From Holophagales bacterium (lineage in GTDB: Bacteria > Acidobacteriota > Thermoanaerobaculia > Multivoradales > Multivoraceae), in assembly GCA_009843505.1 (NCBI GenBank), contig VYDI01000034.1:310001-374000 (forward strand): DNA of 64,000 nt, in the 5' to 3' direction. Of this stretch, positions 1-9,149 are shown in pieces (position 1 is the stretch's first letter; every line of letters begins with the position of its first letter). The notes beneath the pieces were generated by a model, which saw only the letters and a program-made list of their open reading frames with translations, was not told the origin of the DNA and searched no databases. Position numbers and translations under genes: made by a program.

Positions 1-291
1 AGCAGGATCAGCGCCGAGGTCCGATCGGCGAGAAGGGAAACAAACCCCGCCGGAGATCGGCAATCGCGGATGCTGCAAGAGCCGGACGACCAGCCTGGCC
101 CCGTCGAGTGTAGTCACCACACCTGAAGTCTGAGGCCGAGGGCACACGCGCGCCTGACCGAAGCTGCGCCCGGATCTGACCGATCTTGCGAAATGCCTGC
201 ACTGCGCTTCGCGCCGCGCCACCTCCTGGCGGGACGATAGGATGCGCCCTTGTCTCCACGACAGGCTTCAGGGATCGAGGGAGGAACGCGG
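1..291. other. Upstream non-coding stretch
   Basis: No gene is supported here. Open frames exist on both strands, but their translations are rich in Arg, Pro and Ala with no recognisable motif, as expected for chance frames in GC-rich DNA. The right end holds the leader of the first gene, including a GAGGGAGG ribosome binding site about 7 bases before the ATG at 292. No clear -35/-10 pair was seen. Confidence 0.5.
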
Positions 292-3200
292 ATGAGAGTT
301 CCGGCCGAGCCGGCATGGGTACCGATCGTTCTACTGGCACTCGCGGCTCTCGCCGCCGGCTGCACTCAGGGCACGGGCGCCGGTGAGGCGGCCGCGGAAG
401 AAGCGGCGCAAGCCGTTCCGCTACGAGCGGTCCTGGACGAGGAGACCGGCTCGATTTCGATCTTCCGGGAGGGCGAGGACGAGCCGATCGTCACCCAGAA
501 CGCCGGCGCGGAGCACCGGCCGTTCCTGCACCCGATCGTCGCTCCGGACGGCAAGGGACTGGCGACGCAGTACAGCCCGGGCCACCATCCCCACCAGACC
601 GGGCTCTACTGGGGCTTCACGCGGGTCAACGGCGAGCCGATGGACGCGGACACGCTCCGGCAGTGGTTCTACCGCCGCGACAAGCCGGAGGAGATCGCCA
701 AGGCCGTCGGCCGCGACTACTTCCACAACCCGGGCGGCGACTACTGGCGGCGCGATTCGGCCACCGTCGTGACCGAGGCTGGGACGGAGGTCCAGTGGCA
801 GACGGTCTACGGCATGCTGGACGCCGAAGGCAACGCCTTCATGACCGAGACCCAGAACTGGTCCATGCAGGCCGAGGAAGACCGCTTCATCCTCGATCTC
901 GAGTGGGCCGGCGAGGCGCACACCGACGTCTCGATCAACGAGATGTCCTACGGCGGCATGTTCCTGCGCATGCCCTGGACCAGGGACATCCCCGGCGAGG
1001 CCGTCAACGCGGCGCGGCAGCGCAACCGGCAAGCCGAAGGCCAGCGGGCGATGTGGGTCGACGTCGGCATGCAGGTCGAGGGCCGCGACGACTTCCTGCA
1101 CGTCGCGATCTTCGATCACCCGATGAACGCCGGCTACCCCCAGACCTGGCGCGTCGACGGCCAGCTCGGTGTCGGACCCACACGCGCCCGGATGGGCGAC
1201 TGGCACATCCCCGAGGGCACGACCGAGGTCATCCGCCATCGCCTCATCGTCTACACCGGCGAGCTGAACGACCTCGAACTGACGGAGGACTGGGAGGAGT
1301 ACACCGGGGCCGCCGAGGGTTCCTACTCGACGTCGTCGCTATGGGGCATCGCCCAGCGGGAAGCGAAGCAGGAGAAGTTCCTGACCCCGGAAGAGGCGGT
1401 CGATGCGATGACCGTCCGCGAGGGCTTCAAGGTGAACGCTTGGGCCTCGGAGCCCATGATCACCCAGCCCATGGCCTTCGCCTGGGACGACCGCGGCCGC
1501 ATGTGGATCGCCGAGAACCGCGACTACGAGACGCGCGGCCGCGGCTTCTCCGGCTCGGGCGACAGCCGCATCCTGATCCTGGAGGACACGGACCGCGACG
1601 GCGCCGCCGACAGCAAGAAGGTCTTCGCGGAGGGTATCCCGTTCCCGGCGGCGCTGGCGGTCGGCTTCGACGGCGTCTTCGTCGGCGCGCCGCCCCACCT
1701 GCTCTTTCTCCCCGATCGCGACGGCGACGACGTCGCCGACATGGACGACGCCGAGATCCTCCTGACAGGCTGGGGCATCCGCGACCGTCACGAGACGATC
1801 AACAGCTTCCACTGGGGCCCCGACGGCTGGCTTTACGGCCTGGAAGGGTTCGCGACGCCGTCCAGGATCCGCAAGCCGGGACCCGACGAGACGATCTACG
1901 GCCACAACGACCCCTTCCCCGATGACCTCTTCGAGTACGACGGAGTCGACATCAACGGCGGCGTCTGGCGCTACCACCCGACCAAGGACCGCTTCGAGGT
2001 CGTGGCCCACGGATTCAGCAACCCGTGGGGCATCGACTACGACGCGAAGGGCCAGATCTTCATCACCGCCTGCGTGATCCCGCACCTGTTCCACGTCGTC
2101 CCCGGCGGCATCTACCACCGCCAGGGCGGCTCGCACTTCAACCCGTACGTCTACGGCGACATCCGGACGATCGTCAACCACCGGCACCGCTCCGCGCACG
2201 GCGGCGCCCGTGTCTACCTCTCGGACGCCTTCCCCGAAGAGCACCATGGCCGGCTCTTCATGGCGAACATCCACGAGCACGCGGTGCTTTCGGACGAACT
2301 CGAGCCGAAGGGTTCCGGCTTCGTCGCGCACCATGGCGAGGACTTCCTGCTCGCCAACAACAAGCAGTGGGTCGGCTTCAGCATGGAGATAGGGCCGGGC
2401 GGCGACGTTTACGTCCTCGACTGGCACGACGCGGACATCTGCGGCAACGACGTCCAGCACAAGGAGACCGGACGGATCTTCCGGATCACGCCCGAGCAGT
2501 CCCTGGCGGACGACTGGGAGGGCCGCTACGACGACGTCAAGTCGATGTCGAACGAGCGACTCGTCGAGCTGCAACTCTCGAAGAGCGCCTGGCACGCGCG
2601 GCGGGCGCGAGTCGTCCTGCAGGGCCGGGCGGCCAGGGGCGAAGTCGACGCCCCGGTTCACGACGCGCTGCGCGAGATGTTCGCATCGAATCCTGACGGC
2701 GACCTGCGCCTGCGGGCGATGTGGGCGCTCCACGTCACCGGCGGCTTCACGTCCGACGAGCTGATGACGGCGCTGGACGACGAGGACCAGCACGTCCGGG
2801 CCTGGGCGATCCAGCTCCTGACCGAAGACCACGACGCGCCGGCCGTCGCAACGGAGAAGTTCATCGAGCTGGCGGACCGGGACGCGTCGCCGATCGTCCG
2901 CCTCTACCTCGCGGCCGCCCTCCAGCGCGTCGAGCACGACGTCCGCTGGTCGATCGCCGAGCACCTGGTCATGAAGGGCGACGACGCGGACGACCACAAC
3001 ATCCCGAAGATGATCTGGTTCGGCATCGAGCCCCTGGTTCCGGAGGACCCGAAGCGCGCGTTGCGGCTGGCCAGGACCTCCCAGATCCCGATGCTCACGG
3101 AGAACATCGCGCGCCGCGCGGTCGACGCGGACGAGCTCGGGTTCCTCGTCACCTCGCTCGACGACCGGTCCGAGGCCCGGCCGGCTCTGCTCCGGGGCAT

Positions 3201-4239
3201 GCTGGCCGGACTCGAGGGGCACATCTTCGCCGAGCCCCCCGACAACTGGGAACGGGTCTACGGCCGGCTGAAGCGCGACCGCAACGTCGCCGACCTCGCC
3301 CTCGAGGTCGAACAGCAGTTCGGCGGCGTCGAGGTCGCGCGGCAGTTCCTCGCGACGCTCGACGACGAAAACGCTCCGCCCGAAGATCGGCGGCGGGCCA
3401 TCCAGGGCCTCGCCGACCAGCAGCACCAGGCCCTCTTCGAGCGGCTCCCGGCTCTGCTGGACGAACCCGAAGTGCGGATCGCCGCGCTCCGCGCCTACGC
3501 CGCGTTCGACGGCCGCTGGCAAACGGGATTCATGCTGCTCGGGCGCTACGACTCCTTCAACGCGGATGAGAAGCTCGCCGCCGTCCAGACGCTCGCCTCC
3601 CGCCCCATCTACGGGCGAGTGCTGATGGGCGCCATCAAGGAGGGAAGCGTCCCGCGGCGCGACGTGCCGGCCTACGTCGCCCGCCAGCTCCACCGGGTCG
3701 TCGGCAGTGGCTTTCTGGAGGTCTGGGGACCGATCACGCGGGTCTCCAGCGAGAAAGCCGCGGCCATCGCGAAGTACACGACGATCCTGAGCGATGACGC
3801 GATCGCGGCGGCCGACACCGCTCACGGCGAGCAGATGTTCACCGAGCTTTGCGCCGTGTGCCACCAGATGTTCGGCGAGGGCGGCCTCATCGGTCCCGAC
3901 CTAACGGGTTCCAACCGCACGGAACTTGACTACCTGCTGACGAACATCCTCGACCCGAGCGGCGACATCCAGGACGTCTACCAGACCCTGATGGTGACCA
4001 CCCGGGACGGCCGGACCTACTCCGGCACCGTCGCCACGAAGAGCCCCCGCTCCATGACCCTGCGCGTCGTCGGCCAGGACGAAGTCGTCATCGCGCAGTC
4101 GGATATCCAGTCGTTCGACTACTTCCCGCTCTCGATGATGCCGGAGGGATTGCTCGATCCCTACGACGACGACGAGGTGACGAACCTCGTGGCATACCTG
4201 ATGACCGCGCAGGAAGAAGCGAGCCCTCAGGGCCCCTGA
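292..4239 (+). CDS. Lipoprotein: PmoA-like domain + membrane-bound dehydrogenase propeller + HEAT-like repeats + heme-binding domain
   Basis: A 1315-residue exported lipoprotein. The ATG at 292 is chosen over an upstream TTG at 250 because it follows GAGGGAGG and starts a signal peptide ending in the lipobox LAAGC. Domains in order: a PmoA-like (DUF6807) domain at about 45-320 with the motif PGHHPHQTGLYWG; a PVC-type membrane-bound dehydrogenase propeller at about 365-745 (AFAWDDRGRMWIAENRDY, repeated DxDxDG calcium-like motifs); alpha-helical HEAT-like repeats at about 745-1160; and a C-terminal putative heme-binding domain (TIGR02603 type) with CAVCH at 1187-1191 and a GPDLTG motif. Known relatives of the last three parts occur together in Planctomycetes-like bacteria. 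The PmoA-like N terminus is an extra fusion. Substrate is unknown; a sugar or sugar derivative is plausible given the next two genes. Confidence 0.85.
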   Translation: MRVPAEPAWVPIVLLALAALAAGCTQGTGAGEAAAEEAAQAVPLRAVLDEETGSISIFREGEDEPIVTQNAGAEHRPFLHPIVAPDGKGLATQYSPGHHPHQTGLYWGFTRVNGEPMDADTLRQWFYRRDKPEEIAKAVGRDYFHNPGGDYWRRDSATVVTEAGTEVQWQTVYGMLDAEGNAFMTETQNWSMQAEEDRFILDLEWAGEAHTDVSINEMSYGGMFLRMPWTRDIPGEAVNAARQRNRQAEGQRAMWVDVGMQVEGRDDFLHVAIFDHPMNAGYPQTWRVDGQLGVGPTRARMGDWHIPEGTTEVIRHRLIVYTGELNDLELTEDWEEYTGAAEGSYSTSSLWGIAQREAKQEKFLTPEEAVDAMTVREGFKVNAWASEPMITQPMAFAWDDRGRMWIAENRDYETRGRGFSGSGDSRILILEDTDRDGAADSKKVFAEGIPFPAALAVGFDGVFVGAPPHLLFLPDRDGDDVADMDDAEILLTGWGIRDRHETINSFHWGPDGWLYGLEGFATPSRIRKPGPDETIYGHNDPFPDDLFEYDGVDINGGVWRYHPTKDRFEVVAHGFSNPWGIDYDAKGQIFITACVIPHLFHVVPGGIYHRQGGSHFNPYVYGDIRTIVNHRHRSAHGGARVYLSDAFPEEHHGRLFMANIHEHAVLSDELEPKGSGFVAHHGEDFLLANNKQWVGFSMEIGPGGDVYVLDWHDADICGNDVQHKETGRIFRITPEQSLADDWEGRYDDVKSMSNERLVELQLSKSAWHARRARVVLQGRAARGEVDAPVHDALREMFASNPDGDLRLRAMWALHVTGGFTSDELMTALDDEDQHVRAWAIQLLTEDHDAPAVATEKFIELADRDASPIVRLYLAAALQRVEHDVRWSIAEHLVMKGDDADDHNIPKMIWFGIEPLVPEDPKRALRLARTSQIPMLTENIARRAVDADELGFLVTSLDDRSEARPALLRGMLAGLEGHIFAEPPDNWERVYGRLKRDRNVADLALEVEQQFGGVEVARQFLATLDDENAPPEDRRRAIQGLADQQHQALFERLPALLDEPEVRIAALRAYAAFDGRWQTGFMLLGRYDSFNADEKLAAVQTLASRPIYGRVLMGAIKEGSVPRRDVPAYVARQLHRVVGSGFLEVWGPITRVSSEKAAAIAKYTTILSDDAIAAADTAHGEQMFTELCAVCHQMFGEGGLIGPDLTGSNRTELDYLLTNILDPSGDIQDVYQTLMVTTRDGRTYSGTVATKSPRSMTLRVVGQDEVVIAQSDIQSFDYFPLSMMPEGLLDPYDDDEVTNLVAYLMTAQEEASPQGP

Positions 4240-4253
4240 GGCAGCCCTGAGGC
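4225..4253 (+). other. Hairpin with repeated CCTGAGGCA across the first stop codon
   Basis: CCTCAGG (4225-4231), loop GCC, CCTGAGG (4235-4241) form a perfect 7-bp stem spanning the TGA of the first gene. A second copy of CCTGAGGCA follows at 4246-4254. There is no T tract, so this is not a standard intrinsic terminator; it could be an mRNA stabilising or processing element between the first gene and the oxidoreductase. Confidence 0.3.
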
Positions 4254-4273
4254 AAGTTCCCGAAGAAGTGGAC

Positions 4274-5386
4274 ATGACGAACGTCGCCATGATCGGTCTC
4301 GGCTTCGGCGCCGAGTTCATCCCCATCTACGAGGCCTACCCAGGCGCCAACGTCCACGCGATCTGCCGCCGCGACGAGGCGGAACTCAACAAGGTCGGCG
4401 ATCAGTTCGGGATCGAGCGGCGCTACACCGACTACGACGACGTGCTCGCCGATCCGGATGTCGACTACGTCCACATCAACACGCCGATCCCTGACCACGC
4501 CTGGATGTCGCTCGCCGCGCTCGACGCCGGCAAGCACGTCATGTGCACCGTGCCCATGGCGACGACGGTCGACGACTGCCGCAAGATCGTCGAGAAGGTC
4601 GCGGAGACGGGCCTCAGGTACATGATGGCCGAGACGGTCGTCTACAGCCGCGAGTTCCTGTTCATCAAGGAGCTCTACGAGAGGGGCGAGCTCGGCGACA
4701 TCCAGCACCTGGCGGCCTCGCACCCGCAGGACATGGACGGCTGGCCGTCCTACTGGGAACGGATGATCCCGATGCACTACGCGACCCACGTCGTCAGCCC
4801 CTGCCTCGGCCTCGTCGACGGGCTCGCCGAGTACGTAAGCTGCTTCGGCTCGGGCACGGTGCGCGACGACATCGCCGGGAAGTCCGGCAACCGCTTCGCC
4901 GTCGAGACCTGCCACATCAAGGTCAAAGACAGCGACCTGGTCGCCCACATCTGGCGCTTCCTCTACGACGTCGCACGGCAGTACCGCGAAAGCTTCGACG
5001 TCTACGGCACGAAGAAGAGCTTCGAGTGGACGCTGATCGAGGACGAGCCCCACGTCCTGCACACCGCGAAGAAGCCCGAGCACGAGATCCCGGAGAAGAT
5101 CGAGGTCCCGGACTACGCGCGTCTCCTGCCGGAGCCGATCCGGCACTTCACGCTGCCGCAGGAGATCCACGACGCGGAGCACCTTTCCTTCATCCAGGGC
5201 GGCGGACACGGCGGCTCCCACCCCCATCTCGTGCACGAGTTCCTGAGCGCGCTCAACGACGACCGCGATCCCTGGCCGAATGCGGTCACCAGCGCCAACT
5301 GGACCTGCGTCGGCATCTGCGCCCACGAGTCGGCGCTCCAGGGCGGCGAGATCATCCGGCTACCGGGCTTCACGCTCGGACCATAG
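4274..5386 (+). CDS. Gfo/Idh/MocA family oxidoreductase
   Basis: A 370-residue NAD(P)-dependent oxidoreductase. The N terminus has the Rossmann motif GLGFGAEF, followed by a second strand ending near CRRDE; the C-terminal part is the Gfo/Idh/MocA alpha/beta domain. The usual EKP motif of the family is replaced by TVP in CTVPMATTVDDC, a change that removes the canonical lysine and may mark a subfamily. GTG at 4268 is an alternative start two codons upstream; neither has a strong ribosome binding site. It lies 34 bases after the dehydrogenase lipoprotein and 34 bases before the MFS gene, suggesting one transcription unit for uptake and oxidation of a sugar or polyol. The exact substrate cannot be read from sequence. 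Confidence 0.85.
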   Translation: MTNVAMIGLGFGAEFIPIYEAYPGANVHAICRRDEAELNKVGDQFGIERRYTDYDDVLADPDVDYVHINTPIPDHAWMSLAALDAGKHVMCTVPMATTVDDCRKIVEKVAETGLRYMMAETVVYSREFLFIKELYERGELGDIQHLAASHPQDMDGWPSYWERMIPMHYATHVVSPCLGLVDGLAEYVSCFGSGTVRDDIAGKSGNRFAVETCHIKVKDSDLVAHIWRFLYDVARQYRESFDVYGTKKSFEWTLIEDEPHVLHTAKKPEHEIPEKIEVPDYARLLPEPIRHFTLPQEIHDAEHLSFIQGGGHGGSHPHLVHEFLSALNDDRDPWPNAVTSANWTCVGICAHESALQGGEIIRLPGFTLGP

Positions 5387-5420
5387 GACCCACACCATCG
5401 GACCGGCTTCAGGAGGGCCA

Positions 5421-6854
5421 ATGAACAAGACGAAACTACTGATCGCGAGCTTCCTCACCATCCTGGTTGCCGGACTTGGCACGGCTGTCCGGGGCGGCCT
5501 CCTCCTGGAGTGGGGCACGGCGTTCGGCTTCACGCAGACGGAACTCGGACAGATCACCGGAGGCGGCTTCGTCGGCTTCGGACTCGTCATCCTGGTGGCC
5601 AGCGCCTTCCTCGACCGTTACGGCTACAAGCCATTCCTGCTGGGCGCGGGCGTCCTGCACGTGCTGTCCGTCGTCGTGGCCGTCGCGGCCACGTTCGTCT
5701 ACAACGGATCGATCGCAACAGACCCGGACTTCGCCCGCGCCGGGGCCTACTTCTGCCTGTTCTGGGGCGTCTTCATCTTCGCGGTCGCGAACGGCATCTG
5801 CGAAGCGGTCATCAACCCGCTGGTCGCGACCCTGTACCGCAAGGAGAAGACCCACTACCTGAACATCCTGCACGCCGGCTGGCCCGCCGGCCTGATCTGC
5901 GGCTCTCTCCTGGGTATCGGCCTGATCGGCCGCGTGCGCTGGGAGATCGTCCTCGCGCTCTATCTCATTCCGACCCTCATCTACGTCCTGATGATGGTCA
6001 AGGAGAAGTTCCCCACGTCCGAGGCGGCCGCCGCCGGCGTCAAGTTCATGGACATGGTCAAGGAGTTCGCGGCGCCCATGCTCCTCTTCCTGCTCGTGCT
6101 CCACGTCTGCATCGGCTACGTCGAGCTCGGCACGGACAGCTGGATCGTCAACATCATGGACACCGTGCTCGGCGGCAAGGGGCTGTTCATCCTCCTCTAC
6201 ACGTCCATCCTGATGTTCGTGCTGCGCTTCTTCGCCGGCCCGATCGTTCATCGGATCAATCCGCTAGGCCTGCTGTTCGTGAGCGCCGTCGTCGCCGCCA
6301 TCGGCCTCTACTCGCTTGGTTCGCTGGCCGGCGCGGTCACCGTCATGATCGCCGCCACGATCTACGGCGCCGGCAAGGCCTTCTTCTGGCCGACGATGCT
6401 GGCCGTCGTTTCGGAGCGCTTCCCGCGCGGCGGCGCCCTGACGCTCGGCGCCGTCGGCGGCGTCGGCATGCTCTCGGCGGGGCTACTCGGCGGTCCCGGC
6501 ATCGGCTACCTCCAGGACCGGCACGCCTCGCAGGACCTGCAGGCCAACGCCCCCGCCGTCTACGACGAGTACAAGGCCCAGGGCACGAACAGCTTCCTCT
6601 TCTTCGCCCCCGTCCAGGGACTCGACGGCACGAAGGCCGGTCCGGTCATGGAGAAGGCGAAGGACTTCAGCATCACCCTGCCCCCGGACGAGCAGGCGGT
6701 GCGCGACGCGTCCTTCCACGGCGGCCAGACCGCCCTGCGGATCACCGCGGCCATACCGGTGTTCATGGCGCTCGGCTTCCTCTACCTGATAGTTCACTTC
6801 CGGCGGGCAGGCGGCTACAAGCAGATCGAGCTGACGTCACAGCGGGAGACCTGA
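5421..6854 (+). CDS. MFS transporter
   Basis: A 477-residue inner-membrane permease of the major facilitator superfamily with about 12 hydrophobic segments and the two-halves layout. The start ATG follows a strong AGGAGG at 5411-5416. The loop after the second helix contains FLDRYGYKPF, which resembles the family's G-x3-D-R-x-G loop. A longer soluble segment (about residues 370-445, from LQDRHASQD to FHGGQTALR) precedes the last membrane spans and is unusual for an MFS carrier; it is rich in charged residues and may be a periplasmic or cytoplasmic loop domain. Its position behind the oxidoreductase suggests import of that enzyme's substrate. Confidence 0.85.
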   Translation: MNKTKLLIASFLTILVAGLGTAVRGGLLLEWGTAFGFTQTELGQITGGGFVGFGLVILVASAFLDRYGYKPFLLGAGVLHVLSVVVAVAATFVYNGSIATDPDFARAGAYFCLFWGVFIFAVANGICEAVINPLVATLYRKEKTHYLNILHAGWPAGLICGSLLGIGLIGRVRWEIVLALYLIPTLIYVLMMVKEKFPTSEAAAAGVKFMDMVKEFAAPMLLFLLVLHVCIGYVELGTDSWIVNIMDTVLGGKGLFILLYTSILMFVLRFFAGPIVHRINPLGLLFVSAVVAAIGLYSLGSLAGAVTVMIAATIYGAGKAFFWPTMLAVVSERFPRGGALTLGAVGGVGMLSAGLLGGPGIGYLQDRHASQDLQANAPAVYDEYKAQGTNSFLFFAPVQGLDGTKAGPVMEKAKDFSITLPPDEQAVRDASFHGGQTALRITAAIPVFMALGFLYLIVHFRRAGGYKQIELTSQRET

Positions 6855-6892
6855 GCCGACAGCGCATCAGGGGTTCGAGACCGCTCATGTTC

Positions 6893-6905
6893 CAAACAGC
6901 GTTTG
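6893..6905. promoter_or_regulatory. Palindrome CAAAC-AGC-GTTTG, candidate operator
   Basis: A 5-3-5 perfect inverted repeat in the 106-base gap before the secreted-protein/quinoprotein run. Its AAC-N3-GTT core recurs in the palindrome at 22562-22576 near the divergent quinoprotein and TonB receptor genes. That gives weak support for a shared regulator; chance is not excluded. Confidence 0.25.
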
Positions 6906-6960
6906 ACCGGAGCCGGGAGGTCCAATAGGCTCAAGAGCAAACCCCCACAGGAGGCTGCTT

Positions 6961-7842
6961 ATGGGCAGATCGTCTTCGCGACGCTTGGCGGCCGGAGCCG
7001 TCTTGGTACTGCTGCTGCCCGGCCTCGCTGCGGCCCAGAGACGGGCTCGCGGGCCAGTGGAGGTTCCCGAGGCGCCAGCGGGCTGGACCCTGCCCCGCAC
7101 CGTGGACGGTCACCCCGACCTGCGCGGGGTCTGGGTCGAGATCGGCGGCACCCGCGGCGGCGCCAGACTGTCCGACCTGGTCATCGACCCGCCGGAAGGC
7201 GGGATTCCAGCTCTGACCGAGCAGGCGCAGAAGGACTGGGACACCCTCCAGCACTACCTGGAAGAGCATCCGGCCGACACCTGGAAGGACCGCTCCCTGG
7301 GCGAGCGCTGCGTCACCCTGGGCGTGCCCGTGCGGGCGAACTTCAACCAGTACTACAAGTTCGTCCAGAACAGGGACCATGTGGTCATCGTCATGGAGTG
7401 GTACCACGAGGCCCGGGTCATTCCCCTCGACGGTTCGGCCCACCCGGATCAACGGATCGGGCTATGGCTCGGCGACTCGCGAGGCCGCTGGGAAGGCGAC
7501 TCGCTGGTCGTCGAGACGGCGAACTACCTGCCAAAGGGGTACGCCGGCACCCACCAGCGAGGGACCCCGCAGACCTGGTTTCACTCCCTCAACTCGGAAG
7601 AGCTGGTGGTGACCGAGCGCTTCACCCGGGTCGGCCCCGAGGTGATGCTCTACGAGGTGACGATCGACGATCCACCGATCTGGGTCAAGCCGTGGACGGT
7701 GAGGATGCCGATGGGCAAGCGGAACGAGCCGCTCTTCGAGTTCGCCTGCCACGAGGGCAACTACAACATGGCGAACATCCTGCGCGGCGCCCGCGTCAGC
7801 GAGCAGGAGGCCGCGGCGGCCGCCGCGGCGGACCCCGAGTGA
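6961..7842 (+). CDS. Secreted protein of an unnamed family (CHEGNY-type)
   Basis: A 293-residue exported protein; CAGGAGG at 6949-6955 sets the start, and a signal peptide ends at GLAAAQ. The body contains motifs shared with the next gene and with the C-terminal 350 residues of the quinoprotein at 13386: a DGHPDLRGVW opening, an EARV strand, the central block GRWEGDSLVVETANY, ERFTRVG, and the terminal block FACHEGNYNM with Cys263. I do not know an experimentally assigned function. Its tight placement before a DUF6152 protein and a PQQ-type quinoprotein points to a periplasmic role linked to quinoprotein oxidation. The C terminus is a low-complexity Glu/Ala stretch. Confidence 0.8.
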   Translation: MGRSSSRRLAAGAVLVLLLPGLAAAQRRARGPVEVPEAPAGWTLPRTVDGHPDLRGVWVEIGGTRGGARLSDLVIDPPEGGIPALTEQAQKDWDTLQHYLEEHPADTWKDRSLGERCVTLGVPVRANFNQYYKFVQNRDHVVIVMEWYHEARVIPLDGSAHPDQRIGLWLGDSRGRWEGDSLVVETANYLPKGYAGTHQRGTPQTWFHSLNSEELVVTERFTRVGPEVMLYEVTIDDPPIWVKPWTVRMPMGKRNEPLFEFACHEGNYNMANILRGARVSEQEAAAAAAADPE

Positions 7843-7853
7843 GAGGCGGGAGC

Positions 7854-8684
7854 GTGCGAAACCAAATGCGGCGCGCAGGGCTTTCCGCCATCGTCGCGGC
7901 AGTCGTTGCAGTGACAGCGGCAGCGCCGGTCCAAGGGCAGGACTACCGGGCCCCGCGCACCAGCGATGGCGAACCGGACCTCAACGGCATCTGGCAGGCC
8001 CTGACGTCGGCGCACTGGGACATCGAGGCCCACGCCGCCCGCGGCGGCCCGATCGTCGAACTGGGTGCGCTCGGCGCCGTTCCGGGCGGCCTGGGCATCG
8101 TCGAAGGCGGCGAGATCCCCTACACCCCGGCGGCGAGGGCGAAGCAGCAGGAGAACCTCGCGCGGTGGTGGGAGCTGGACCCGGCGATCAAGTGCTTCAT
8201 GCCCGGCATCCCCCGCGCCAACTACATGCCCTTCCCCTTCCAGATCATCCAGACTCCCGAGAACGTCATCTTCGCCTACGAGTTCGCCAGCGCGAGCCGG
8301 ATCGTCTACATGAACAGGCCCGACTTCGACAGTCCGGGCGACAACTGGATGGGGCACTCCCGCGGACACTGGGAGGGTGAAACCCTGGTGATCGACGTCT
8401 CCGCCCAGGTTCCCGACACCTGGCTCGACAGCTCCGGCAATCACCACAGCGGGGAGATCCACGTCCTCGAGCGCTACACGGCGACCGCGCCGGACCATCT
8501 CCACTACGAGGCTACGATCACCGACCCCAAGACCTACACCCGCCCGTGGAAGGTGAGCTTTCCGCTCTATCGACGCATGGAGCCGAACATGCAGCTACTC
8601 GACTTCAAGTGCGTCGTGTTCGCGGAAGAGCTGATGTACCGCCACCTGAGCAAGGGCGTCTGGAAGGGCGAAGAACCCGAATGA
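7854..8684 (+). CDS. Secreted protein, same unnamed family
   Basis: A 276-residue exported protein starting at GTG 7854, 11 bases after the previous stop and preceded by GAGGCGGGA; the ATG at 7866 is an alternative start. The signal peptide ends near PVQGQD. Shared family motifs are DGEPDLNGIW near the mature N terminus, HWEGETLVIDVSAQ in the middle and LERYTATAPDHLHYEATI afterwards. Unlike the neighbouring paralogue it ends in LDFKCVVFAEEL rather than the CHEGNY block, retaining a Cys at an equivalent place. A second Cys occurs in IKCFMPGIPR. Its stop overlaps the region just before the DUF6152 gene. Function unknown. Confidence 0.78.
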   Translation: MRNQMRRAGLSAIVAAVVAVTAAAPVQGQDYRAPRTSDGEPDLNGIWQALTSAHWDIEAHAARGGPIVELGALGAVPGGLGIVEGGEIPYTPAARAKQQENLARWWELDPAIKCFMPGIPRANYMPFPFQIIQTPENVIFAYEFASASRIVYMNRPDFDSPGDNWMGHSRGHWEGETLVIDVSAQVPDTWLDSSGNHHSGEIHVLERYTATAPDHLHYEATITDPKTYTRPWKVSFPLYRRMEPNMQLLDFKCVVFAEELMYRHLSKGVWKGEEPE

Positions 8685-8701
8685 CCCGGAAGGAGGTCAA
8701 G

Positions 8702-9139
8702 ATGGTGCCCACCAAGGTCCTCATGGCCGCAGTCGCGTTCACTCTCGCCGCGGGCGCCGCGCCGGCGATGGGCCACCACGCCTTCGCGGCCGAGTTCGAT
8801 GCCGACCGCCCGGTCAAGCTCACCGGGAAGGTGACCCGGATGGAGTGGATCAATCCGCATGCGTGGATCCACATGGAGGTCGCGAAGGAAGATGGCTCGA
8901 CCGAGATCTGGATGGTCGAGAGCGGTAGTCCCCCGAGCCTGTTTCGGCGCGGCTTCACTAAGGACTCGCTGATGCCGGGCACCGAGATCGTCGTCGATGG
9001 CTTTCAGGCCAAGGACCGCTCGAACAAGTGCGCGGGACGCACCGTGACCTACACCAACGGGGAGAGGCTGTTCCTGGGCTCTTCCGGCACCGGCGCGCCG
9101 AGAGATTCGGCCGACCCGTCGGAGCCACCGAACCGATGA
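8702..9139 (+). CDS. DUF6152 family exported protein
   Basis: A 145-residue small exported protein. The ATG at 8702 is preferred over an in-frame ATG at 8681 because GGAAGGAGGTC lies at the right distance and the signal peptide then begins cleanly. The mature protein opens with GHHAFAAEFD, followed by the strand pattern KLTGKVTRMEWINPHAWIH that is typical of DUF6152; the C-terminal half has DGFQAKDRSNKCAGRTVTY. The family is found beside quinoproteins and secreted proteins of unknown function in Acidobacteriota and Gammaproteobacteria-like genomes; no activity is established. Its fold is likely a small beta barrel (inference). It lies 10 bases before the quinoprotein. Confidence 0.85.
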   Translation: MVPTKVLMAAVAFTLAAGAAPAMGHHAFAAEFDADRPVKLTGKVTRMEWINPHAWIHMEVAKEDGSTEIWMVESGSPPSLFRRGFTKDSLMPGTEIVVDGFQAKDRSNKCAGRTVTYTNGERLFLGSSGTGAPRDSADPSEPPNR

Positions 9140-9149
9140 GCGCTGTCTC

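Noticed and set aside
8..340. Minus-strand open frame of 110 codons at the left edge
   Set aside because: Translation is Arg/Pro/Ala-rich without motifs and crosses the start of a well-supported plus-strand lipoprotein gene; typical of chance frames in GC-rich DNA.
1339..3864. 841-codon antisense frame inside the first gene
   Set aside because: It is a mirror frame created by GC-biased third positions; composition is Val/Arg/Asp-rich and there is no domain.
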